Shown one piece after another: positions 34,584 through 42,678 of a DNA stretch of 64,000 nt. Made by a program: the position numbers and the translations under genes. Where the stretch lies: positions 1,603,713-1,667,712 of the forward strand of contig NZ_LT635477.1 in the NCBI RefSeq assembly GCF_900120335.1, read 5' to 3'. The notes below the pieces were generated by a model, which did no database searches, was not told the origin of the DNA, and saw only the letters and a list, made by a program, of their open reading frames with translations. The stretch is from Helicobacter pylori (GTDB lineage Bacteria; Campylobacterota; Campylobacteria; Campylobacterales; Helicobacteraceae). Positions within the stretch are counted from its first letter, which is position 1. Each line of letters begins with the position of its first letter.

Positions 34584-35261
34584 TTATTTTAAAAAATCAA
34601 TCAATGCTTGAAGTTTCTTTAAATCAAAATCAAAAAATTTTTCAAGAATTTCTGTATTTTTTGGCTTATCTAGCATTTTAGCGGTTGTAGCAACAGGATC
34701 TAGATCGTTTAACCCACAAGGAATAAAACCTCTCTTTAAACAAATAGAAAGCGTGATATAGGGTTGTAGCCAACATTTAGTGCGTTTTTTTTGTTCTGAT
34801 TGGATAGATTTGATTTGTTTGACTTTATTAAAAAGCTCATTGTAATGTTGGCGGAAACTTGTGTAAAACGCCTTATTTTCACTTTCTTTTGCCATTTTTT
34901 CTAGCAAATGCTCTAACTCGCAATAGTTGGGGTTGTGTTCAGTTTCATCATTTTCTGGCAATAAAAAAATCTTAATCTGGTTAAACTCTTCATCATTTAA
35001 GCGGTACTCTTTTTTTGGGTTTTTTTGGAGTTGTTTCTTTATTTCTTGAATTTTAGTCTCTTTTGTTTGGTTGTCTGAATCAAAAACGATGTAAATATCC
35101 TTAACTTTTAGGTATTCTTTAATACTCTCTGCTTTTTCAAAAAGCTTGGTATTGCTCTTACAACTAAAGATACCATCAATGCATAAATTTTTTACTTTGT
35201 TTAAAAGCGTTAAAAAGATTGCATCTGATTCGCCCTCCACATAAACGATTTTTTTTCTCAT
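34584..35261 (-). CDS. TOPRIM-like protein (DUF3226/OLD-type), partner of the upstream ATPase
   Basis: A 225-aa protein whose first 65 residues carry TOPRIM signatures: VYVEGESDAIF with Glu9 and Asp13, and DIYIVFDSDNQ with Asp61-x-Asp63. The next segment, FLLPENDETEHNPNYCELEHLL, resembles the Pro-Glu and acidic stretch of DUF3226 proteins. TOPRIM nucleases use these acidic residues to bind Mg and cut nucleic acid. The ATG overlaps the stop of the ATPase gene (TAATG at 35261), so the two are translationally coupled. The design, an ABC-type ATPase plus separate TOPRIM protein, recalls split OLD nucleases and PARIS (AriA/AriB). The exact family and any defence role are inference. Confidence 0.7.
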   Translation of the reverse strand: MRKKIVYVEGESDAIFLTLLNKVKNLCIDGIFSCKSNTKLFEKAESIKEYLKVKDIYIVFDSDNQTKETKIQEIKKQLQKNPKKEYRLNDEEFNQIKIFLLPENDETEHNPNYCELEHLLEKMAKESENKAFYTSFRQHYNELFNKVKQIKSIQSEQKKRTKCWLQPYITLSICLKRGFIPCGLNDLDPVATTAKMLDKPKNTEILEKFFDFDLKKLQALIDFLK

Positions 35262-36364
35262 TAGCCTCTAACCTCCATGCCCTCATGGAGCGCTTCTTCT
35301 AGCATAGAATAGCTGTGTCTGATAAAGCCAAAAGTGCTTTCTTTTTCAAGCTCAAACAAGGCTATATCTTTAAAAACTCCCGTTTCATTATTGGGCATGG
35401 TGTTGATAGCGTTCAATAAAAATTCCTTATTGTGCGTGGTGGCAAAAATTTGAATCTGTAATTTTTGAGCTAACTTAAACAGAGCTTTTAAAAACTCTTG
35501 CATTTTTGTATGGTGCAAACCGCTTTCTATTTCATCAATAAAAAGATACTTGACGCGATTATCAAGAAGAATGCTCACCATGATAAAGAATTTGATAAAA
35601 CCCCAACCAAACGAATTTAAAAGCCTTTTGGGACTTTCTTCTAGCGGTGTGTTTTCATCTTTGATTTGGATATAGACAGACTTTCTTATTGTATTAGCAT
35701 TTAAAATATTAGGGTTGAAACATTGTAGGATTTCAATCAATTCTTTTTCTTTGCTTGCTAATTGTAAATTTTCCAATGCTTTAAGAGAATTAACAATAGA
35801 TAATTCTATGGGAATAAACATCGCATTTTCTTTATAGGTTTGAGCGATTTTATCTAAATTAGAATGGATTAAACCTAGGTTTTGCCTTTCAAATTCATAA
35901 GTCATTGTCATGGGGGAAAGGGATGGATTGTAGGAAAATTGGAGCTGTGGCTTCGTTATTGTTGTGTTTATAAGGTTTGTCATATGAGCATCATCGCTAT
36001 TCAAATTGATGTCTTTGCTGTAACTGGTTTGTGTGGGGTATTGGATAGTAAGAGGGATAGTAGCATGTTCAAATTCAGTGCGGATACTAATAGGATTAGC
36101 GGTGTTTTCTTGATAAAAAAAGGTTTTTAGGTTGTCGGCATTGAGTTTGATTTTTCTGAATTCACTAATATTCACGGCATGTTCAGGAGGAAGACTGACT
36201 TGATTGGCAGTAGGATCACAAAGACCTGTGTTGGTATAAAGAGCTTCTAAAAGATTGGTTTTACCCGTATCGTTTTGACCGGTAAAAAAGTTGATGAGTT
36301 TAAAATTTTCCATTTTAAGGTGCTTAAAATTTTTGTAATTTTCAATCTCTACGCTTTTAATCAT
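35261..36364 (-). CDS. OLD/AAA15-like ABC-type ATPase
   Basis: A 367-aa ATPase of the SMC/RecF/OLD group. The N-terminus IENYKNFKHLKMENFKLIN leads into Walker A GQNDTGKT (29-36). Walker B YLFIDEIESGLHH is at 273-285 and the switch His lies in FATTHNKEFL (His311). The ABC signature is degenerate (LLNSFGWGFIKFF). A long, poorly conserved insertion (about 50-240) separates the halves and could sense a partner or phage trigger. No nuclease domain is fused; the TOPRIM partner is the next gene. SD is weak (AAAGG, 10 bases). The pair sits alone between petABC and ftsI with ~200-320-base spacers, like an inserted cassette. Confidence 0.75.
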   Translation of the reverse strand: MIKSVEIENYKNFKHLKMENFKLINFFTGQNDTGKTNLLEALYTNTGLCDPTANQVSLPPEHAVNISEFRKIKLNADNLKTFFYQENTANPISIRTEFEHATIPLTIQYPTQTSYSKDINLNSDDAHMTNLINTTITKPQLQFSYNPSLSPMTMTYEFERQNLGLIHSNLDKIAQTYKENAMFIPIELSIVNSLKALENLQLASKEKELIEILQCFNPNILNANTIRKSVYIQIKDENTPLEESPKRLLNSFGWGFIKFFIMVSILLDNRVKYLFIDEIESGLHHTKMQEFLKALFKLAQKLQIQIFATTHNKEFLLNAINTMPNNETGVFKDIALFELEKESTFGFIRHSYSMLEEALHEGMEVRG

Positions 36365-36687
36365 TTGGATTTCGCCTTTTAATGAGTCTAGTTGATACCG
36401 CCAAGTTTATAGTTGCTCTAATTTTACATTATTTTGATTAAATTTTGAATACTCATCTATTGCAAACCTTGCGTTTAAATTATGGTAGCAAAGTTAATTC
36501 GCATTCTTTTTTAATTCAAGGGTTAGTTTTGATTATCTTTTTAGGGATTATGCAAGCCTCATTTTATTTAATTGGGATCAATCTAACTTAAACAGATTTC
36601 TTCTAATCCATCCTTTAAATTTAGCTTCAAATCGCAGATCTAGTAGTCTAAAGCTTCTTCTTTGGAGTTGGGGTTAAAAAGAGCCTT
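36365..36687. other. 323-base spacer upstream of the ATPase cassette
   Basis: Holds a likely -10 for the cassette (minus-strand TATAAA at 36411-36406). No intact gene is seen. On the plus strand from about 36510 to 36680 there is an open stretch without start codon (FNSRVSFDYLFRDYASLILF and onward) of protein-like composition that may be a gene remnant; I could not assign it. Confidence 0.35.
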
Positions 36688-38535
36688 TTATTTTATTTTA
36701 AAGCGGTTTTTTTCTAAAGCGTTTTGAATCGCAATAGAGGGCGATAGATAATTGTAACGCACTAAAATTTCGGTGATTTCTTTAAAAATGGGGGCTGCAA
36801 TCTTGCTAGCGTAATATTCTTCCTTGCCATGCGAGCCTAAGATAACCACGCCGATAGTAAAAACCTGCCTTTCATCTTCAGCGAACCCAAAAAAAGAGCT
36901 GTTGTAGGACTCCGCGCTATAACTCCCGTTTTTAGCAACCCTAGCCGTGCCGGTTTTTCCCCCTATGTATAGCCCTTCAAATTGAGCGTTTTTGCCTGTG
37001 CCATAACGCACTACTTTGATTAAGGTTTCTTTCATTTTCCTAGCGCTTTTGGGGCTAATGACTTGAAAGGTGGGTTTGGGGCTAGGGATGTAAATATCGC
37101 CATTAGGGGCGGTTTCTCGTTGCACTAAATAGGGGGTAGTTAATTTGCCTTCATTAGAAAACACCGCATAAGCCCTTAAAAGCTGCAAAAAAGTCGCGTT
37201 CAACCCATAGCCATAAGAGACGCTCCCCTTTAACACTTCACGCTTGAAAGCGGACAAAGGAGGGATCTTTCCTGTGGCTTCTAAGGATAAATCAATGCCG
37301 GTTTTTTGAGAAAATCCATAGCCTAAAAGCCCGTTATAGAAATCCTCTGGGTTGAGGCTTTTACTGATTTTTATCATGCCCACATTGCTAGATTGGATCA
37401 AAATGTCTTCCACAACGGCCTTTTTACTGGGGATAAAGTCGTCTTTAATGGTGTATTTTCCTAATTGGTAATAGCCATGGTTTAAATCAATGCGCTCTTT
37501 AGGGTTAATCAAATTCTTATCTAACAGCAAGGAATAAACAATAGGTTTAATCGTGCTGCCTGGCTCAAAAACCTTTTCGGCAACGCTCAAATTCAAGTTT
37601 TCATAATCGCTGGTTTTAATCGCATTAGGATCAAAGCGGTTGCTTGAAGCTAAGGATAAAATTTCCCCGCTTTTAGGGTTGATAATGCCCACCAGGATTT
37701 CTTTAGCCCTGAGTTTGTCTTTGGTTTTATCTAATAGGGTTTCAATTTCTCTTTGGAGTTTTAAAGGAACGCTCAAATACACCTCATAGCCATCAAGGCG
37801 CTCAACCTCTGTGTAAGAGTGGTTTTGAATGAAATTAAAACTCACGTCTCTTTTGCCTGTTCTTATGCCATTTTGTTGGGCTTTAAGCAAGTTGTTTTGA
37901 GATTTTTCAACGCCTTTCTTACCGGTAGTTAAAGTGAGCTTGTCTTCTTCTTGTTTTTGCACATAGCCAATGATGGGCTCTAGGCTATTTTGATAAGGGT
38001 AATGCCTGGAAACGCCGCTCACTTCAATGTTTAGCCCTTGCTTTTGCCACACTTTATCGTGTGCGTCTTTGAAATTTTGAAAAACCCCAAAGGCTAAAAA
38101 TTTCTTATTCAAGTCTCTAATATTAGCGGCCATATTGGGCGTGAGATTGTAAGCTAAAATCGTGTAGCCTTTCGTATTGAGCGCGTCTTTTAGGGACTCT
38201 TTAGGGATATTGCTATAAATAGAAAGGAAATCAACGAAAAAATCTTCTTTATTTGGGTTTAAAAACCTTGTGTCAAAGCCCAATTTGAAAAGGGTTTGTG
38301 AAGTGGCTAGGCTGTAGTTGTCTTGACTATAAATAGTCCCCCTAGTAGCGGTGTCTTGTTTGATCATCACCAAAGTGGGCATGTTGGCTTGTGCAAAAAA
38401 AGCTTTTTTAAAAGCGACCATTAAAAAAATAAAAAAAAGCAACAAAAAGATTAGCGCCGTAACCACACCCTTGTCTCTTTGGATTTTTAGGAATTGCTCT
38501 GGGTTGAAGTAAGGATCAATATTCTTATTATCCAT
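36688..38535 (-). CDS. ftsI: Division transpeptidase FtsI (PBP3)
   Basis: Septal peptidoglycan D,D-transpeptidase. Short cytoplasmic tail, TM at about residues 25-45, a dimerisation/pedestal domain, then the penicillin-binding domain. Catalytic motifs are STIKP (SxxK, in FEPGSTIKPIVY), SSN (in IQSSNVGMIKIS) and KTG (in GGKTGTARVAKNGSYS). The RGTIYSQD motif at the start of the periplasmic part is typical of class B PBPs. Length 615 aa. The flagellar genes follow upstream on the same strand after a 155-base gap. Choice of FtsI over PBP2 is based on motif context and on a clear PBP2 at 45963. Confidence 0.93.
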   Translation of the reverse strand: MDNKNIDPYFNPEQFLKIQRDKGVVTALIFLLLFFIFLMVAFKKAFFAQANMPTLVMIKQDTATRGTIYSQDNYSLATSQTLFKLGFDTRFLNPNKEDFFVDFLSIYSNIPKESLKDALNTKGYTILAYNLTPNMAANIRDLNKKFLAFGVFQNFKDAHDKVWQKQGLNIEVSGVSRHYPYQNSLEPIIGYVQKQEEDKLTLTTGKKGVEKSQNNLLKAQQNGIRTGKRDVSFNFIQNHSYTEVERLDGYEVYLSVPLKLQREIETLLDKTKDKLRAKEILVGIINPKSGEILSLASSNRFDPNAIKTSDYENLNLSVAEKVFEPGSTIKPIVYSLLLDKNLINPKERIDLNHGYYQLGKYTIKDDFIPSKKAVVEDILIQSSNVGMIKISKSLNPEDFYNGLLGYGFSQKTGIDLSLEATGKIPPLSAFKREVLKGSVSYGYGLNATFLQLLRAYAVFSNEGKLTTPYLVQRETAPNGDIYIPSPKPTFQVISPKSARKMKETLIKVVRYGTGKNAQFEGLYIGGKTGTARVAKNGSYSAESYNSSFFGFAEDERQVFTIGVVILGSHGKEEYYASKIAAPIFKEITEILVRYNYLSPSIAIQNALEKNRFKIK

Positions 38536-38690
38536 AAGCGCTTACTTGAAAATGGCGTGGCGTTGGACTTTCACAACGCATGGGAGCACGGATTTTTGAT
38601 GGTAAAATCTATTAAAATGGGGCGTAACAAAAACAAACCCTCTCTTTAAAAAAGACCAAGCGATCATTTAAAGAGACGCCACTTAAGAGA

Positions 38691-39020
38691 TTAGATCTGC
38701 GTTCTCAAAAGCTCTTTATAAGCACTGATGGCTTTGTTACGCACTTCAAGCATGAGTTTCATGCTCGTTTCGGCCTTCCCTATGGCGATAGCCGCTTGGT
38801 GCAAGTCCTTGATCTGCCCTGTCGCCATGTCAGCTAAGGCTTTATCAGACTGCTCTTGAGTGTTATTAAGCTCGTTGATAGATTGTTTCAAGAGTTTAGA
38901 AAACTCCCCACCTTTTTGTTCTTTAAAGGCGTTACCCGATTCTTCTCTTTTAGTCCTGTTGTCCGTGTTAAGCTCAGAGAAAGGACTCAATAAGCTTTTA
39001 TCATTGTGTATGGCTTGCAT
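38691..39020 (-). CDS. fliE: Flagellar basal-body protein FliE
   Basis: Links the MS ring to the proximal rod; an early rod substrate of flagellar type III export. The C-terminal half carries the family signature: FSKLLKQSINELNNTQEQSD, then TGQIKDLHQAAIAIGKAETSMKLMLEVRNKAISAYKELLRTQI. Length 109 aa. SD AAGGAGG lies just upstream. It follows flgC by 127 bases, a gap with its own promoter-like signals. Confidence 0.96.
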   Translation of the reverse strand: MQAIHNDKSLLSPFSELNTDNRTKREESGNAFKEQKGGEFSKLLKQSINELNNTQEQSDKALADMATGQIKDLHQAAIAIGKAETSMKLMLEVRNKAISAYKELLRTQI

Positions 39021-39081
39021 AGAACCTCCTTAAGCTCTTTTTTAAAAATTTAACTCTATTAAATATCTTATTCATTTCTGT

Positions 39082-39087
39082 ATTCTA
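39082..39087 (-). promoter_or_regulatory. Possible -10 box (TAGAAT) for fliE
   Basis: Minus-strand CAGTAGAATACAG, about 60 bases before the fliE start. The two GGTAGTAT repeats lie 15 and 34 bases upstream. Confidence 0.4.
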
Positions 39088-39101
39088 CTGATCTTTGGCT
39101 A

Positions 39102-39128
39102 ATACTACCTAAATTTCCTTATACTACC
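39102..39128 (-). repeat. Paired direct repeat GGTAGTAT upstream of fliE
   Basis: Two identical 8-mers (39102-39109 and 39121-39128; minus strand GGTAGTAT) with 19-base start-to-start spacing, about two helical turns. They overlap and precede the -35 region of the putative fliE promoter. The arrangement is that of a dimeric regulator site. Confidence 0.4.
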
Positions 39129-39147
39129 ATAAATTGCTGAAAATCAT

Positions 39148-39633
39148 TCATGTTTGTAACATGCCAATCGCATTTTGCGCCATGTTTTTAGCGCTTTGAA
39201 AGGCTGCAACATTGGCCTGATAAGCCCTAGTCGCTTCCACTAAGTCCGCCATTTCAACCACCGCATTCACATTGGGGTAAGCCACATAGCCTTGAGCGTT
39301 AGCGTCAGGGTGGCTGGGATCGTATTTCATCAAAGGCTCGCTATCATCGCGCGCAATCTTATCCACCACCACGCTTGTGATAGGGATTAAGGGGTTGTCA
39401 TCGCCTTCATCTAAAGGGTCTTCATAGGGGGTAATTTGATTGTTTTGGGCGATTTTTTGGTTTAAAATCTCGTTGAAATCAAAAGCCCTAAACACCGCTT
39501 CTTGCCTCCTATAAGGGCCTCCTTCGCTCGTGTGCGTGGTGTTAGCGTTAGCGATATTAGAAGAAATCAAATTAGCCCTTAAGCGTTGGGCGGACAAACC
39601 ATAACCGCTAATATCAAAAGAAGATAAAAACAT
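39148..39633 (-). CDS. flgC: Flagellar proximal rod protein FlgC
   Basis: Rod component of the basal body. N-terminal rod signature: SSFDISGYGLSAQRLRANLISSNIANANTT. C-terminal coiled-coil signature: VNAVVEMADLVEATRAYQANVAAFQSAKNMAQNAIGML. Both are standard for the FlgBCFG axial family. Length 161 aa. It starts 13 bases after flgB and belongs to the same operon. Confidence 0.97.
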   Translation of the reverse strand: MFLSSFDISGYGLSAQRLRANLISSNIANANTTHTSEGGPYRRQEAVFRAFDFNEILNQKIAQNNQITPYEDPLDEGDDNPLIPITSVVVDKIARDDSEPLMKYDPSHPDANAQGYVAYPNVNAVVEMADLVEATRAYQANVAAFQSAKNMAQNAIGMLQT

Positions 39634-39646
39634 GCTTTTCTCCTAA

Positions 39647-40069
39647 TTATAAATTCTTACTAGAGTCAATGGCGTAATTGATCACGCCTCGATACTTTTT
39701 TACGGCTGAACTCAAGGCTAAATACATGGTAGAGTTCTTGCCCATTTCACTCGTTTCAATGTCTAAATCCACGCTGTTGCCATCATTTTTAGCCAAATGC
39801 CCGTCTCTAAAAAAAAGGCTCGCCCCCTCTTTAGCGCTATTTTCAAAGTCTAAATGCCTGGGGTTAGTGTGGGCTAAAGGCAAAACTTTACTGGATTGGT
39901 TTTCAAAAATTTCTGCTTTTTTCTCTGCTAAAACGCTTTCAAAATCCAAATCCTTTGGCCTGTAAAAGGGGGTATCCACATTAGCGATGTTAGAAGCGAT
40001 CATATCCTGCCTTAAAGCCCTATAATCTAGCGCTTTATAAACCAATCCAAACGCTTTAGAAAAATCCAT
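39647..40069 (-). CDS. flgB: Flagellar proximal rod protein FlgB
   Basis: First rod protein of the axial structure. The signature ALDYRALRQDMIASNIANVDTPFYRPKDLDFE lies near the N-terminus. The C-terminal half ends MYLALSSAVKKYRGVINYAI. The ATG at 40069 is chosen (140 aa) because AAGGGG lies 5 bases before it; a TTG one codon upstream is less likely. A sigma-54 promoter lies about 35-50 bases upstream, placing flgBC in the intermediate flagellar class. Confidence 0.97.
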   Translation of the reverse strand: MDFSKAFGLVYKALDYRALRQDMIASNIANVDTPFYRPKDLDFESVLAEKKAEIFENQSSKVLPLAHTNPRHLDFENSAKEGASLFFRDGHLAKNDGNSVDLDIETSEMGKNSTMYLALSSAVKKYRGVINYAIDSSKNL

Positions 40070-40105
40070 CAAAACCCCTTTTTAAACCCTTGCAAATTTT
40101 TAGCA

Positions 40106-40121
40106 TGCAAAAAACATTCCA
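40106..40121 (-). promoter_or_regulatory. Sigma-54 (RpoN) promoter for flgB-flgC
   Basis: Minus strand TTGGAATGTTTTTTGCAT: the invariant -24 GG (40120-40119) and -12 GC (40108-40107) are exactly 10 bases apart, in the consensus TGGAA-N-TTGCA frame. Start expected near 40095. RpoN and the FlgR/FlgS activators control such genes in H. pylori. Confidence 0.8.
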
Positions 40122-40274
40122 AAAATAGCTCATTCCCTCATCAAAGAATGCGATGAATTTCACAGCATGCTTAAAGTTGGAGCGATAAGCCAATTCAGAG
40201 CCATTATAGTGTAAAATACCCCTAAAATACCTTAAAATAACGCCTATTCAAAAAACCAAAATAAGGAAATCCTA

Positions 40275-41441
40275 ATGACTACAGACAGAAACCTGTTTTT
40301 TTGCGCTTCGCTATTGATTTTTTTGGGGGTATTGATGAGCTATTCGCTCTCAACTTACACCTCAGTGGTGCTGTATCATTATGGGGAATTCCATTTTTTC
40401 ATACGCCAGCTTGTGAGCGCGATCATGGGCATTGTTATCATGTGGGGGTTGTCTAGGGTTGATCCTAGCAAGTGGTTTAGCCGTTTGGGGTTTTTTCTCC
40501 TTTTTGTCCCATCACTACTCATTATTGGCATGTTTTTTTTGCCAGAAAGCCTTTCCAGTAGCGCAGGGGGGGCGAAGCGCTGGATCCGTTTGGGGTTTTT
40601 CTCTCTAGCGCCTTTGGAGTTTTTAAAGATTGGTTTCACCTTTTTTCTTGCGTGGAGTTTGTCCCGCACCTTTGTGGCAAAAGAAAAGGCTAATGTCAAA
40701 GAAGAACTCATCACTTTTGTGCCTTATTCGTTTGTGTTTGTGGCCTTAGCGATTGGGGTGGGGATTTTGCAAAACGATTTGGGGCAGATTGTTCTTTTGG
40801 GGGCAGTTTTAGCGGTGCTATTGGTTTTTTCTGGGGGGAGCACGCATTTATTTGGCTTGATTGTTTCAGGGGCGTTTGCGATCAGCGTTTTAGCGATTGT
40901 TACAAGCGAGCATAGGATTTTACGCTTGAAATTGTGGTGGTCTAATTTGCAAAACTCGCTTTTCACGCTCTTGCCGGACAAATTAGCGAACGCTCTTAGA
41001 ATAAGCGACTTGCCCGAATCCTATCAAGTCTTTCATGCAGGCAATGCCATGCATAATGGGGGGTTATTAGGGCAAGGGCTTGGGCTAGGGCAAATCAAAC
41101 TTGGGTTTTTGAGCGAAGTGCATACGGACATGGTTTTAGCCGGGATCGCCGAAGAATGGGGGTTTTTGGGGTTATGCGTTTGTTTTATTTTGTTTTCTGT
41201 CATGATTGTTTTGATTTTTAGGATCGCTAACCGCTTGAAAGAGCCAAAATATTCGCTATTTTGCGTGGGCGTGGTGCTACTAATAGGGTTTTCTTTGGTG
41301 ATCAACGCCTTTGGGGTGGGTGGGATTTTTCCGGTTAAGGGCCTAGCGGTGCCGTTTTTGAGCTATGGAGGGAGTTCGCTTTTAGCGAATTGCATCGCTA
41401 TAGGGCTTGTTCTAAGCCTAGCACGATACATTAAGGGCTAA
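40275..41441 (+). CDS. ftsW: SEDS glycosyltransferase FtsW/RodA family (FtsW)
   Basis: Ten-TM polymerase that builds septal glycan strands from lipid II with a class B PBP. SEDS motifs: GGAKRWIRLGFFSLAPLEFLKIGF (including the conserved Arg-Trp-Ile) and the large periplasmic loop ending LGLGQIKLGFLSEVHTDMVLAGIAEEWGF with its catalytic Asp. The C-terminal signature is VKGLAVPFLSYGGSSLLANCIAIG. Length 388 aa. The last codons and stop are embedded in a terminator hairpin. FtsW rather than RodA is inferred from proximity to ftsI and standard H. pylori naming. Confidence 0.9.
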   Translation: MTTDRNLFFCASLLIFLGVLMSYSLSTYTSVVLYHYGEFHFFIRQLVSAIMGIVIMWGLSRVDPSKWFSRLGFFLLFVPSLLIIGMFFLPESLSSSAGGAKRWIRLGFFSLAPLEFLKIGFTFFLAWSLSRTFVAKEKANVKEELITFVPYSFVFVALAIGVGILQNDLGQIVLLGAVLAVLLVFSGGSTHLFGLIVSGAFAISVLAIVTSEHRILRLKLWWSNLQNSLFTLLPDKLANALRISDLPESYQVFHAGNAMHNGGLLGQGLGLGQIKLGFLSEVHTDMVLAGIAEEWGFLGLCVCFILFSVMIVLIFRIANRLKEPKYSLFCVGVVLLIGFSLVINAFGVGGIFPVKGLAVPFLSYGGSSLLANCIAIGLVLSLARYIKG

Positions 41442-41450
41442 ATTAGCCCT
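41434..41450 (+). terminator. Terminator overlapping the ftsW stop codon
   Basis: AGGGCTAAATTAGCCCT followed by TTTTTC. The ftsW TAA (41439-41441) lies inside the stem-loop. It can also serve the convergent ceuE gene. An identical copy is at 42652-42668. Confidence 0.8.
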
Positions 41451-41460
41451 TTTTCAAAAA

Positions 41461-42471
41461 TCAGTGCCATAAGAATGGCTCAATTTCCGCATCATTCAAA
41501 TCAAAGACCACTTTATAATAATCTTTGACTATCGCATTAATATCCACGCCCCTAAAGGCTTCTGGGTGGGCTTTTAAAGCGATATACAAGCTAATGAGTG
41601 GGGCTCTAGGACCGCCAATATCCATTGTGGGGAGCTTATAGACTTGCTTGTTTTTGATAGCTTTGATAGTGGAAAATTTAGGGTTGTTCAACACGTCTTC
41701 AGGAGTGAGTGGGCTTACCCACCAAATGAAAATGATTTCAGGGTTTTCTTTAACAATCTTTTCCACGCTAATGTCAGCGCGCCCAAACTTGACGTATTTC
41801 AAGCCAAAATTGTCTATGCCTCCTTTTTCTAAAATGTCTGAGCTAATGGCTTGATGGCCGCTAATTTTATTGGCCTTATGGAAAAGCTCCACTCCTTTTT
41901 TCTTTTTAACATTTTTCAAACGCTCAGCAATAAAGTCCAAAGTTTTTTGCATTTTGGCGAATTTTTTGGAAGCGTCAATCTCTAAAACCGTAGCTTGAGC
42001 TTGCATGGCTTGCATGGCCTCTGCAATCGTTGTCTCTTGAAAAGAAAGGAATGATATCCCAAATTTTTTCGCATGCTCTACCGCTTTAGGGTTACCCACA
42101 AAGGTTACCACAAGATCAGGGCTAAGCTTTTTTAATAATTCCACATTCAATGCGGCTGTATGATCGGTGCTCATGTGCTTGACTTGTTTAAGATCTTCGC
42201 CTTTGAGAGTGGCTTTAACAATGTCATCTTTAAAGGCATAATCCGAAACGCCTACAACCCTATCCCAAACATTAAACATGGCAGGCACTTCTACATAACT
42301 CCCTATGTAGGCTATTTTGGAAATAGGAAGCTTTATGGTTTGCTCCCCGAAATAATCCTTGACTTTGACTTCTTGCGCTGAAGCGTTGCACACATTTAAC
42401 CATAATGATGAAACAACAAGCGCGCCTAAAGAATAGGAGATTAAAGCTTTTTTAAAGCGAGCGATTAGCAT
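41461..42471 (-). CDS. ceuE: CeuE-type metal-siderophore/nickel periplasmic binding protein, copy 1
   Basis: Class III periplasmic substrate-binding protein (two lobes joined by a helix) feeding an ABC importer. In H. pylori CeuE proteins have been linked to nickel-histidine uptake as well as iron. A signal peptide occupies residues 1 to about 30 (VSSLWLNVCNASAQE). The Cys there is not in a good lipobox. The mature part has LPISKIAYIGSYVEVPAMF, DLVVTFVGNPKAVEH, and PEIIFIWWVSPLTPEDVL. Length 336 aa. A minus-strand -10 (TATAAT, 42507-42502) and SD AAAGGA precede it. The ABC permease/ATPase genes are not adjacent. Its paralogue lies just upstream as a tandem duplicate. Confidence 0.92.
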   Translation of the reverse strand: MLIARFKKALISYSLGALVVSSLWLNVCNASAQEVKVKDYFGEQTIKLPISKIAYIGSYVEVPAMFNVWDRVVGVSDYAFKDDIVKATLKGEDLKQVKHMSTDHTAALNVELLKKLSPDLVVTFVGNPKAVEHAKKFGISFLSFQETTIAEAMQAMQAQATVLEIDASKKFAKMQKTLDFIAERLKNVKKKKGVELFHKANKISGHQAISSDILEKGGIDNFGLKYVKFGRADISVEKIVKENPEIIFIWWVSPLTPEDVLNNPKFSTIKAIKNKQVYKLPTMDIGGPRAPLISLYIALKAHPEAFRGVDINAIVKDYYKVVFDLNDAEIEPFLWH

Positions 42472-42501
42472 GACAATTCCTTTCGTATGATTTATGAAGC
42501 G

Positions 42502-42507
42502 ATTATA
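42502..42507 (-). promoter_or_regulatory. -10 box (TATAAT) of ceuE copy 1
   Basis: Minus-strand GTGTTATAATCGC, conserved at 43715-43710 before copy 2, as is about 90 bases of surrounding sequence. The two genes were duplicated with their promoter. Confidence 0.65.
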
Positions 42508-42651
42508 ACACCATTAAGGAAATACAAGCAGTAAAAATGAAACTTTTTTTCATAAAATCTTAAAAGATTAAATATAAATATTAAAGACTAAAGATTAAAA
42601 TATGGAAGAGAATTTTAGCTACAAGATCTGTTTTAAGCGTGCGATACATTA

Positions 42652-42668
42652 AGGGCTAAATTAGCCCT
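42652..42668. terminator. Duplicated terminator hairpin
   Basis: AGGGCTAAATTAGCCCT then TTTTTC, identical to the ftsW terminator. It now sits between the two ceuE genes and probably ends copy 2 transcripts. Confidence 0.65.
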
Positions 42669-42678
42669 TTTTCAAAAA

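Larger units (their letters stand above)
41424..42565. repeat. Tandem duplication, copy A
   Basis: About 1.14 kb running from the last codons of ftsW through the terminator, the ceuE gene and its promoter. It recurs as copy B at 42642-43773, offset by about 1218 bases with some divergence and small indels. Confidence 0.85.

Noticed and set aside
34504..34611. 35-codon plus-strand ORF starting MVTKPFKWFKLNLRKL, considered as an Aap-like peptide
   Set aside because: No SD, no terminator after it, and it overlaps the 3' end of the TOPRIM gene; composition alone is not enough.
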